From contig NC_057835.1 of the NCBI RefSeq assembly GCF_910594005.1, positions 46,772,001-46,836,000 of the forward strand: a stretch of DNA of 64,000 bases, written 5' to 3'. Shown in pieces: positions 49,201-61,200 of this stretch. Source of the stretch: Cervus elaphus. Taxonomy: Eukaryota; Chordata; Mammalia; Artiodactyla; Cervidae. The notes beneath the pieces were generated by a model. The model was not told the origin of the DNA, did no database searches, and worked only from the letters and a program-made list of their open reading frames with translations. Within the stretch, counting starts at the first letter, position 1. Each line of letters begins with the position of its first letter. The translations under genes and the position numbers were made by a program.

Positions 49201-52200
49201 TTCTTCTAATTTTTTAATTTGAATCTGTAGGTACAGAAAAACCAAATGATTATGAAGATTACTGTTTCAATTCCTAATTATCACTGAAGGACTGATCATC
49301 AATGAAAGATTGAAAAACTGACTGAAAAAATACCACAGTGTTTGTCAAATCCCTGAATTTTTTATTTCTACAGTTTGCATGAGTCATCAGGAAGATTCTT
49401 AAGTCATCTGGAAACTTTAAACAACTAGTGGAGAAATCAACTCACATTTTCTGGCCTCATTTCTTGATGATTTTGGCTCCGGGTTCATTGAATCTTTAGC
49501 ACCTCTCCTGCCTGAATTCTTGCTGATTTCAACCAACCTGTATCCTTCCAAACCTGCCCCCACTCCTTGACCTCCCTGCACTGACCCTGTGTCCTTGCCC
49601 CACCTCCCTGCTCCGTCTGCACCTCACACCCCTCTTACCCTAAACCACAGCAGCCCCACCATCCCATCTCCCTGCAGGCCCCTTCAGACCAGCACTCACT
49701 GTTCACGCCTACTCCTCCCATAACCCAGTTCCAACAAGCCTGCAAAACTGTGGGGCCCCCAACCATTTTTTCCCATGTCTCACTTCTCCTCAGGGTCCTT
49801 CCTTCCTACCCTGTCAAACTCCAGCGCCATGGCCAGCCATCATTGTCATCCTTTAAGTACTCCACTCCCGTCCTGGTCACGGGAGAACTCACCCCTCAAG
49901 TGAGTCCTTAATGCTGCTCTCAATCTTCCTACACCTGCTAGTAACCCCAGACCCTGCTCTCCTAGCTGCCTTCTTCACGTCTTCTCCTCTTTCCCCGAAC
50001 CCCCAACACCTCATCCCTAGCTAAGGACCTTGAGAAAACTGAAGGAATCAAACGAAATTTCTATAAACTTCTGCCTCCCCATTACACTCCCAGTCTCTGC
50101 ATTCACGCGTCTTCCTTCCTGCCCGTTGCCACAGGTGAACTTTCCAGGCTCCACCTTAAGGCGATCCCTTCCTCCTGTGTGGGAGACCCTGACGCCTTAC
50201 ACCTACTCATGGATATAAGCGCCAGCAATGCTCCATTCTGTCTACATCAACTTTCACCTCTATGGAGTCATCCTCATCCACATAAAAACAGGCTATAATT
50301 TATCTATTCTAAAACCCAAACCAAACCAACCTACCCTTCTAGCTCTATTACTAATTCCATTACAGCAAAACCTCTTAAAAGAGTTGTCTAAAAAAAAAAA
50401 AACATTCAATTTTTCTCTTGCTATTCTCTCTCTAAACCCATTTCAGTCCAGTTTCTGCCTCCTAGACTCCAAAGAAACTGCTCTCGCCAAGGACACTGAT
50501 GCCCACCGTGTCCCTGATCTCTCCTGACCCACCTGCCGTGTGTGCTGCAGGGTCACCCCTTCTTCCCTCAACATTCACTCCTTGGCTTCCAGGACACTGA
50601 ATTTTCCTGTTTTTCTCTCCTATTTTCCTCTCTCCTGCTGGCTCCTTTCTTTCCTGGACCTGTGTCCTTGGAACTCTTAAAGTCCCCATTCACACACACT
50701 CATGCAGTGATCTCACCCAATGTCAGCTTGAAAAAACTAATTTCTGCTGCTGACTTCCAAATGTACAAGCCCAGCCTGGGCCTATCCTCAAAAGTCTGCT
50801 CCTCCATCCAGCTGTTCTCTGATGTTGCTACTTGGATGACCAATACCTATCTCAAACCGATATGTCCAGCCCCGAACTCCCAAATTTGCTTGGCCCATGG
50901 TCCTTCTACTTCAGTTCATGGCAGTCCCACACTTTCAGGGACTCAGGCCACACCCTGGATTCATCACTGTTTCCTCATCCTTTCATCCACATCTGGCCCA
51001 TTGACAAATCTCCTGGTTCTAGTTTAGTGTCTCCCATTACTTCTGCTGCCCCTACCCTGATCCAATAAGAGTTTTTTGTCTTGCTTATTAGAATGGCTAC
51101 CCAACTGGTCTCCTTGCTTCCATTCTTCACAGGTGAACGTCAGCTCCATCAGAGGGATCCTTCTCAAAGCCAGAAGAAGTCATCCTTCTGCTTGAGGCTT
51201 TCAAGCAACCCATTTTATTCAGATTATAAGCCAAGGCCATGCAGGGTTGGGCCCCCAGTTATTTCTCTTCCAACTGCTCTTAGCCTTGCTCTCTCCTCTC
51301 CAGCCACACCTATACCCTCCTCGTCCCTGGAGAGGCTGGGCCTTCATACTGGCCGTTCCCTCTACTTCATTTGCTCTTCCCCCAAAACAGGAGCCAACTC
51401 ACTCTCTCAACTCCTTTTAATTTTTTGTTCAAATGCCCCTTTGAACAAAGGCAGCATGCCCTGATCACTCTCCTCACAACTGTGCTCCTACCCAACTTTC
51501 TCAGTCCCCCAGATTCTGTTCTGATTTTTTTCCTTTATATTTTAAAGCCTTCTAAGATATACTTTTATGTTTAGTCACTAAGTCGTGTCTGACTCTTTTT
51601 GAACCCATGGACTGCAGCATGCTAGGGTTCCCTGTCCTTCATTATCTCCTGGAGTTTGCTCAAACTCATGTCCATTGAGTCAGCGACGTTATCTATATAA
51701 TACATATGTATATATGGGGCTTTCCTGGCTGCTCGGACGGTAGAGTCTGCCTACAATGCTGGAGACCCGGTTTTGATGTTTGGGTTGGGAAGAGCCCCTG
51801 GAGAAGGAAATGGCAACCCACTCCAGCATTCTTGCCTGGAGAATTCCATGGACAGAGAAGCCTGGTGGCCTACAATCCATGGGGTCGCAAAGAGTCGGAC
51901 ACGACTGAGCGACTTCACTTTATATATAGGTATATATATAAAAAATATACCTTACTTACATACCTATTTATGTCTTTATCTCCTAACTAAAATGTAAGCT
52001 CCACAGGGGCAGAGATTTTTGTTCATTTATATGTTTGTTCACTAGTGCATTCCCAGCACCTAGATCTTGCAGCTTACGGTGGAAAAGCCCATTAAAATCT
52101 TTTTGCAAATGAATGCATGAATATTAAGCATTTCAAGTTCTCCCAATCACTAAAATGAGAATGGTTTATATGGAAACGATGGATCATTCATCCTTATATT

Positions 52201-55200
52201 CCTACAGAAAGGTAATCTGGTTTCCCAGATGGATATTTCCAGTTTCTAATGTGACATCTGGAGAATTGCTTACTTGGCAGTGGTTAGACAATCAACTCAC
52301 TTATCTATCAACTGCTTGTAAGTTAAAAAAGGTTTAACTGTTTTAAGCAGCATAAATTTCACATTAGTTTTATTATCTTTGGTTATACAAAGGTCAAAAA
52401 ATTGAGCTGCATTTTTGCCTTTAACGAACATGCTCATAAACACTTCACTGGTGCTATCAACAGCTTACTTCATGGGTAACATGAAAAACTGAAATACATT
52501 CAGAGACACTATTCAGAATGACCCCTTGGAATAAGGGCTTCCCAAGTGACGCTAGTGGCAAAGAACCCACCTGCCAATGGAGGAGACAGAAGAGACGCAG
52601 ATTCCATCCCTGGGTCGGGAAGATCCCCTAGAGGAGGGCATGGCAACCCACTCCAGTATCTTTGCCTGGAGAATCCCACAGACAGGAGAGCCTAGCGGGC
52701 TACAGTCTATGGGGTCGCAGAGTCAGACATGACTGAAGCGACTTAGCACGCACATATAACCCTAGCCAGGGTTCCTGTTTTGATCAGGAACTCCACAGGC
52801 TTTGTAAGGCTGCTATTGACTGACTAGCCCCTACTTGGCCTTCCTACCGAAAGCTGGACTTTCCTGGTGGCTCAGATGGTAAAGCGTCTGCCTACAATGT
52901 GGGGGACCCGGGTCTAATCCCTGGGTTGGGAAGATCCCCTGGAGAAGAAAATGGCAACCCACTCCAGTACTCTTGCCTGGAGAATCCCATGGACGGAGGA
53001 GCCTGGTAGGCTACAGTCCACGGGGTCACAAAGAGTCGGACATGACTGAGCGACTTCACTTCACTTCACCAAAACCTGAGAAGAGAAACCTACTGTTGTC
53101 TCTGCAGAGAATGGAAAATCCCAAGGTAATGCTGACAGCTGGAGATGAGAATTCCAAGCTACTGTGGCTCAGATGTCAGCTCATGGGACACACACAGAGA
53201 AGGCTCAGGGATTCTTACTGCATTTTAGAGCTCGATTGAACATCTAAACTTAAAGAGTCACACATGTTATTGTTTAGAAATTGTCATAAAATAAAATCTC
53301 TTACTTGACTCCTATAAAAGTCTATATCCATTACCAGATATGCCCGGCAGCACCTGCGGGCTTGTTCCTGGGCTCTGATTTCTGGGACCCCAGGCGGAGG
53401 GGCGGGGATCACCCTACTGCTTGGGATGGCGACAAGCAGAAGAGGCTAAATGGGCAGCTAAGTCTCCTCTTTCTAGTTCTTGGTCTTCAAAATGAAGAAA
53501 ATAATACTTGGCCCCAATTAGACATGATGCAAAAACTGGAAAATATTCAAGGTGCCAGGAAAGAAATAGTTTGTAAACATGAGTTTTCAGTATTTTATTA
53601 CTTGGAGGGGTAAAAAAATTCAAACACAGCTTACATGCAAACAGCCTTTATCATTTAATGCACGTGAAGGTGTCAGTGTGTATTTCTTAAAATACCGTGC
53701 AAACAAATGCCCCAGGTTTAGCTAGATTCCCAACTGGGACAAAAACTCTGAAACGAAAGTGCAGGAGCCCACCTTGTTGGTTTCACTGGTCCCCTCCGCG
53801 GCTCCCTCTTCTCCTGCTTGACTCTCTTCCTTCTGAAGGTTTTCATTTTCGTCTAGGAGTTTCACAGGCACAGGAGGCGGGGCCTCCTCTTCTGGATCAC
53901 ACGAATTTCCAAGAAGAATCTCCGCGTTGACACTTTGTCGACACTTTTTGTTTCTGTCCACGGAGGCATACTCAGCAAAGTCTGTTCTGCTGTTGGCCTG
54001 CGGCCCTGGAAGCTCTTTCACACCAGAAGTCAATTTCGACCTGCCACTGTGGCCTCGACTCGGCTGGGCAGCTGCCGTCACCTCCTTAATTTCATTCACG
54101 GTTTCATACAAGCAGTCTTCCACCATGTTTTCTTGCGAGGAACTATCCTTGAGCACTTCATAGGGTCCTTCCATCCCCAGACCCTGGTCCCCATCCGCAC
54201 TTCTGCCATTGTGCATCGTGTCCACCGAGCTCTCAGGGGGAATTCTGGGCAACTCTCGGCTTTGATGACATTTTGGTTTCCCTGTGCTGTCCTGGGAGTC
54301 CAGCAGATCCGAAGCTGAGGTCTGGACTTCCTCATAATGTTGCATGCAGGTCCCTGTGCTGTCTTCTGAAAGAACTAAAGCAGCAGGAGTATTAAAAATG
54401 GAGAAAGATGCTTCCTTATAGAATCATTACAGTGACTCGGATAATGTCAAGTGAGGTGAAATTAAGCTACTGACTTTTTATTTGACTTGAGGTTGCAAAT
54501 TGTACATGATGTAACTGTTAGTGGAAATCTGGGCTTCCCTGGTGGCTCAGACGGTATAGAATCCGCCTGCCAATGCAGGAGATGTGGGTTCAATCCCTGG
54601 GTTGGGAAGATCCCCTGGAGAAGGGAATGGCCACCCACAACAGTATTCTTGCCTGGAGAATTCCATGGACAGAGGAGCCTGGCGGGCTACAGTCCATGGG
54701 GTTGGAAAGAACTGGACACAACATCTGGGGAAACTGATAATGGATCTCTTGATCTGTGAAGTTATCACCACCACCCACTGTGTTTTGCCCTCTGGATTTA
54801 GACATCTGCGTCCTGGTAGACAGAGAACCAGCACTGGCGTCTGAAGACATGGTGTCAATCCTGATTGCCCCACAGTTTCCTGGTCTATAAATCGAAGTAA
54901 GAAGAGGATTTGCTATTTCAGGTGAAAGCATTCTATAAACTGCATCATGCAAATGTAGTTGTGACTTCTGTCAGCATTCACATCAGGCAGTGAGTGTGTA
55001 GACGGGGTGCCTAGGACTCAGATCAAAGGTTCACATTACAGATCCTTAGTGCATAGATCATAAGATCTTAGGCAAATTAACAACTTCTCTGTGCCAGGCG
55101 GAATAATGCACCCCTAGGTGTCTGCATCCTAATCCCTAGATTCCGTGAATGTGTCTCGTTACGTGGCAAGGGAGGAATTAAGGACAAGGATAAACTAACT

Positions 55201-58200
55201 ACCTGTTGACCTTGAGATGGGGAGGAACCTGGGCATCCAGGTGGGCCCAGTGTAACTAGGAGGGTCCTTATAAGTGAAAGGGGCTTCCCTGGTGGCTTAC
55301 ACAGTCAAGAATCCGCCTGCAATATGGAAGACATGGGTTTGATCCATGGGTGGGGAAGATCCCCTGGAGAAGGAAATGGTAACCCAGTGTAGTATTTTTG
55401 CCTGGAAAATTCCATGGACAGAGGAGCCTGGTGGGCTACAGTCCATGGGGTTGCAAAGAGTCAGACAGGACTGAGCGGCTAACACCTGTGAGTGAAAGGG
55501 GCAGGAGAGCCTGAGAGGGGCTTTGACGATGGAGAGAAAGGCCTGGACCAACGAATGTGGGCGACTTCTAGAAGCTGAAGCAGGCGAGGAACCAGATTCG
55601 GCCCTAGAGCCTGGGGAAGAAATGCTGCCCTGCTGCTACTGGGCTGGACAATACTTACAGATGTTAGCCCAGGGAGACTGGGTTCAGACTCTGATACCCA
55701 GACTGTAAATTAATCTGTGCTGTTCTCAGACACTAACTGTGTGGTAATTTGCTGCAGCAGCAATTAACGTCCTCATCTGTAAACTGAGGACAGTAATAAT
55801 TCCCATCTTACAGGGCAGGACCAATACTAGTAATAGTAATCTTATGGGTAACAGTAATCTTAGAGTTGTTAGCATACATGAGTTCATAAACATACAGATC
55901 TTAGAGTGATGGCACACAGCAGCCAACTCATAGATGCTAACTTTTCATCCCAATGAGATTATTTTTGCTAAAACTGGCAGCAATACAAAAGGAGAGCAAG
56001 AACACATTTCCTAGTTTTTTCAAGCTACATTTTCTTTCTTCAGGTGTGAACGGCTTATTGAAAAGTATAAGAAATACAGTGGATAAGGTAGCCAATAAAG
56101 CCTGCATTGATAAACCAGCTTCAAATACGTGACTGGAGCCAAATCCTGCAGGAAAAGTCTGGAAAAACAGAGCAATAAACAGGCCTACGAGTTATCTCAG
56201 CCAAGGGACAAGGGACCCCTCCTTGTACCACTCATCGGTGAAGGACTGCCTTGGGGAAGATATTAATTCCCAGGTACTTCCGTCCAGGTCATGCAGGCAA
56301 GTGGGGTTTTAGCAGTTTTGCCGGCAGGAGCAGGAGCTGGTGTTATAAAGAAATGATGATGGTAACTGCGGTGGTGTTCCGAGCGACATTTTCTGACCTC
56401 TCTGAGCTACATTTCTAGTCCTTTCGCAGGTAATGAGGCCTGCCCACAGCTGGAGCTGTGGCAGCACTTACTGTCTCCGTTGGTGAGAGCTCCGTTCTGC
56501 TCGCTGCTGGGGGGCGCGTCTGTGGCCAGGCTGGTGACAGAGCGGCTGAACATCTCCTTGTCAGAAGGCTACAAGAACAAAGGCGCCAAGCGAGTCAGAC
56601 TGCGGGGCAGAGGGGAATAGCCCCGCCTTTTTGTTGTTGTTTTATTTATATTTATTCGTTTGGTCAAACTGCACAGCCTGTGGGATCCTAGTTCCCCAAC
56701 AGGGATTGAATCCCAGCCCTTGGCAGTGAGAGCGTGGAGTCCTAACCGCTGGACCACCAGGGCATTCCCTCCATGGCTTTTTCTAAAAATTAAAACAGCA
56801 GCAACAAAACTCAAATCTGCTACTTAGATGCAAATTAAGTGAAATGAAATGAAATGGAGTTCCTCAGTTGGACCAGCTGCATGTCAAGGGCTCAACAGCC
56901 ACACGTGGGTAGCGGCCATTCTGTCAGTGCAGCTGAGCCATCTTGGTGGAAGGTTCTATTGGACAGAGCTGTCCTGAGAATCTTCCGAGGTTGCCACCCA
57001 CAGAGCTTCCCTTCCCAGATCACAAATGGGGTATAGTAGGTCGTGGAGAGTCAGTCTCCTAGCTCAAGGCAAGGCAGGACAGGGAAGCCCCAGGGCTGAT
57101 CAGAATCAGCTCCAGCAGACAGCCTCATCTTTCTCCCAGAGATGCTGGAAATGTTACCCTTTTCAAAGGTGTGTCATGCTGAAGAAAACAAGGGAAAACA
57201 TCACCTTTGTCATCTGAAGGGAAGAGACTTAAATCTGATCAAAGATAAATGTCACTGACATCTGAGATGTTCATAATCAGCCAAGTCTCTGCTTGAAGGT
57301 TCACAAAAACTGTTGTATGCTAAAACTTAGGTCTGCAAACCTTCATTATTCTCACAAACAAATTCAGGACCCTTGGGGGGAAGAATGGCATTGATCATTT
57401 TCCACTGGGCTTATCAGCATGAGTGGACAATACAGGGCATAATACATAAGGCTGAGCTACAGTTGGAAGTAAGTTGCTAGATCACGTATTTCTTGAAATA
57501 TGCCACCTGTCTCATGTAGCAGCTGAATCACTGCTGATATGATCTGCGCCCCGATCCTGCTCATAGAGTTCATGCAGGACCCAGGTGGCCACACTGGCCA
57601 GGCTCCAGAAGTCCACACAGGAAGTTCTGATGTAAACAGCACCACAACCTTGGCTACCTGGCTTCTCAAATTCTCTGACTCCTGACTGGCAACCAAGTAA
57701 AAATAACAGAGGGGGCCTCCCAGGTGGCTCAGTGGTAAAGAATACACCTGCCAAGCAGGAGACACGGGTTTGACCACTAATCTGGGAAGATCCTGTGGAG
57801 GAGGAAATGACAACCCACTCTAGTATTCTTGTCTGGGAAATCCCATGGACAGAGGAGCCTGGTGGGCTATAGTCCACGGGGTCGCAAAGAGTTGGACACG
57901 ACTTGGTGACTAAACCACAAAAATAATAACAGAGTATGGAGCTCACGCTCATCATGCTCCAGAAGCTTACAGGGAGTCAACTGTTTCAATCGCATGAAAG
58001 GGGACCCGCTTTGCCCTGGGTCACCCTTGGACCTACGTGTGGGTGAAGCTATAGCAGAGGCACCACCTTCTCCCCCACCTACCTTCTGGGTACAGTCTAA
58101 CAGAGGTGCTGGGGACAGGTGAGAAGTGGGGACACAGACAACCAGAGACTGCAGTGGGGGTAACAAAGTGAGGGTGAGAGGGGGGTGGTGATGAGAAGCC

Positions 58201-61200
58201 GGAAGAGGTGGTGGGTGAGCCGTCTGCACACGGAGACAAAAGGAAGGATCCCCAGGGGCTCCTAGGAGAGGCCATCTGACCACTTTGTTGCCTGGGCTGG
58301 AAGAGTTTCCACATTCACGGGGCAAGGCGCCCGGGACTGGAGACGCTTGCTGCGGGGGAAGGGCTCGGAAGCTGACTGCTGGCTGCTTTTCTCATTCCAG
58401 ACCTCATGTGACATCCCTCACTCATCCATCCTTCCTCTTTGCCCCTTCTTCCTCTGACAGATTTACAGTTGTTCTTGAGAAATTACATCTAGGAGAGGAA
58501 GCATCTTCACAGTTTTATCCTGTGTATATGAAGGCAGGGGCTTCCCTGGTGACTCAGCAGAATAGAATCCACCTGCCAAGCAGGAGATATGGGTTCAGTC
58601 CCTGGGTTGGGAAGATCCCCTGGAGGAGGGCATGGCAACCCACTCCGGTATCCTTGCCTGGAGAATCCTATAAACAGAGGAGCCTGGTGGGCTACAGTCC
58701 ACGGGGTCGCAAAGAGTCAGACACGACTGAGTGACTCAACAACAACTTAGTGACTCAACGACAACTCGAGGGTGGCCCATGCCCAGCTGTTAGTGTTGTT
58801 CGGCCAGTTAAGGGCAGAGGCCTGAGGGGAACAAGGTGGGACCAGGACGCTCAAGCTGCTCCCCACCTGGGTGGATCCCAGAGGCCCTTAGGGCTTGTCA
58901 GGGCCCTATAGGACACAGAGCAAGAAAACTTGGCCAGGCCATCTAGGATGCTGGGTCTCAGGCTCCTATGAGCTTACTGATCAGCTGTCATGGGTTGAAT
59001 TTTCATCCTCCCCAAATTCCTGTAGGGAAGTCCTAACCCTCAATACCTCAGAACTGACCTATGGACTCAGGGTCACTGCGGATGAAACAGGTTAAGATGA
59101 GGGATGAGGTCACATCACAGGACTTCTAAAAGGGGAACTTGGACAGACACAAACACACACAGAGGGAAGATGGTGTGAAGAGTCACAGGGACAGAAAAGA
59201 CAGTGAGGGCAGAGTCTTCAAACCAAGCATCGCCAAAGGCAGGTGCTTCCACCACTGGAAGCTAGGAGAGCAGCCTGGAACACACTCACCCTCAAAGCCT
59301 GCTGCTACTGTGATCTTGAATTTCTAGCCTCCAGAACTGAGATGATAAACTTATTATTTAAGCCACTCAGCTTGCGGTCCTTTGTTACGACAGCTGTGGC
59401 CAACTAATAAACCGGCTGGAGCCGGGCAGAGGCGAAACAGAAACACCTCTGCGGTAAGCTGGAGCTATCTGAGGATCTTTTGCGCAGTGGTTGCAAGGAG
59501 CCGGACACAACTGAAGTGACTGAGCACGCACACACGCTAGCCACGGGGAAAATGAATCTGCAGCATGAGGACACAGCCCAGGCAGCCAGTTAACTCTGGC
59601 TGAGTTGCTTCCCTCAGCTTGTGAGCTTGCAGGGACCTGCTTAGACAAGTGGCTGATGCCTTAAAGTGCACATGTGTGTGCACACACACACACGTGCATG
59701 CACACTCACCACGTTCATCAGGTTCTCATGGTCCCCGCTGTGCGGTCTTGGCTTCTTTTCTCTGAAACAGAAAAGGAAACATGGCTGTAATATCCAACAT
59801 GCCACCTAAAATCAAATAAGATCAAATATCCAAACTGTATCAACACTTAAATCTCTCTTTGGATAAAGAACCAAGTTTATTTTACTGAGAAACCAGAAGC
59901 CAGACAACTTACCCCTCCTCTGCAGGCAGCAGGGTCTGAAGGGGTCAAGTCCTAGCAAGGGGCTGGCCAGCTCTCTTGCCCCCACTTCCTCCAGGAGTAG
60001 AAAATACAAGTTAACAAGAGGACTGGGGCAGTCTCCTGAGTAGGAGTTGTTTATATCTAGATTACTGGGATGATTTCTTTCTTTTTTTTTTTTTTAATTT
60101 TTAAGGAAGTCCAGACAATTCTCACATCTTCATTTTTCTTAATTCAGTCTTTGCAAAGTCACACACTGCCAGGGGATTGAGAAAATAAAGAAAATACAAC
60201 TTTTGGCTTGTTGGGAAGGGTACATGCTCTCAGGATGAGTCATGCGTACTTCCAGACTATGGAAAAGTCCATCCAGTAAAAATAGAATTTATTTTTACCC
60301 AGGACAGGCTAAAGAAAGCCATCAGTACTAGAGGTTACCTTTCCCATAGATGTATAAGGCAACAGTGACACCTAGCGGGAGCGTAAATAATTACAGAGGT
60401 AGGCCCTCCCAGGCCCAGGAGACACTCCTCTCCTCTTGGGTCTTATTTCTTCATCTTCCTGGCCAGCTGGTCTCTCTCCCAGCTCAGGAGACCTGGGTCC
60501 GAACTGGCACTACTTGAGTTCAGGGACTCCAGATTTTCTCTTTTCGACATTCAGCGCAGGAAGCCATATACGGACTTTTAAATGACACTTGGCGACTCTC
60601 TTCCAAGGTTATTGAGGAGAGGGTTGGCTGCCAGCTGGTCTTCCCTGGCTGCTCCAGGAGCAGCCAACTCGCCAGAGAGCGGCATATGTCATAATAATGC
60701 TGAACACCTGGAAAATCACTCTGGCTTCGGAAGGACTCTGCTTCTCTCCAACCTAAGATCTCCTTTTTTTTCTTTTTTTTGGTGGGAGGGTTACACATTT
60801 TATATGAAGGAGTTGAGAGAGAGAGAAGTACAATTCTAAAATACGACAAGATGGTTATTTCATACACAGAATATTTCCCTTTTAGAAAAATCTGTTTCTT
60901 AAGAAACTGCAGTTCTAGATTACAAATCTTTAATAAAATGACCCCTCCACAGCTACAGAGCAGCAAAAATTCTCAGTAACTCTCAAATGGTAGCAAAAAA
61001 GAGTGTGTTTAATATACATCATACTTAGATTTCCAAATGTCCACAGATGGAAAAAGACAATATAAATTTAGACATGGGTGTGCTCATGAGAACAGCAAAA
61101 AGTTCCTTCTGGGAAGTTTCATATATAAGGTCTTTCATATATAAGGTCTCTTCCAGTTGCTCCCCAGGAAAACCAAATATGGCTTCATTGAGCTAATAAA

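Larger units (their letters stand above)
48990..53772 (-). other. PAG1 intron between exons 4 and 5
   Basis: Donor GTGGGC at 53772, acceptor TTCTAACAG at 48990. Dominated by an ancient L2 copy plus younger SINE/BovB insertions. 48990-49449, 52126-52535 and 53072-53772 hold nothing I can name. Confidence 0.8.
54375..56471 (-). other. PAG1 intron between exons 3 and 4
   Basis: Donor GTAAGTG at 56471, acceptor CTTTAG at 54375. Contains a nested MIR/MLT1/Bov-tA stack; 55956-56471 and 54727-54984 show nothing named. Confidence 0.8.
56569..59709 (-). other. PAG1 intron between exons 2 and 3
   Basis: Donor GTGAGTG at 59709, acceptor TTCTTGTAG at 56569. 56771-57712, 57919-58538 and 59537-59667 hold no repeat or gene I can name. 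ORFs up to 152 codons around 57867-58325 overlap on one strand and are not exons. Confidence 0.8.

Noticed and set aside
50542..51027. 161-codon ORF
   Set aside because: It falls in L2 LINE sequence and corresponds to broken L2 ORF2.
57867..58325. 152- and 93-codon overlapping minus ORFs in a PAG1 intron
   Set aside because: Composition is low-complexity Pro/Ser/His, the two frames overlap and no PAG1-like residues occur; partly Bov-tA.
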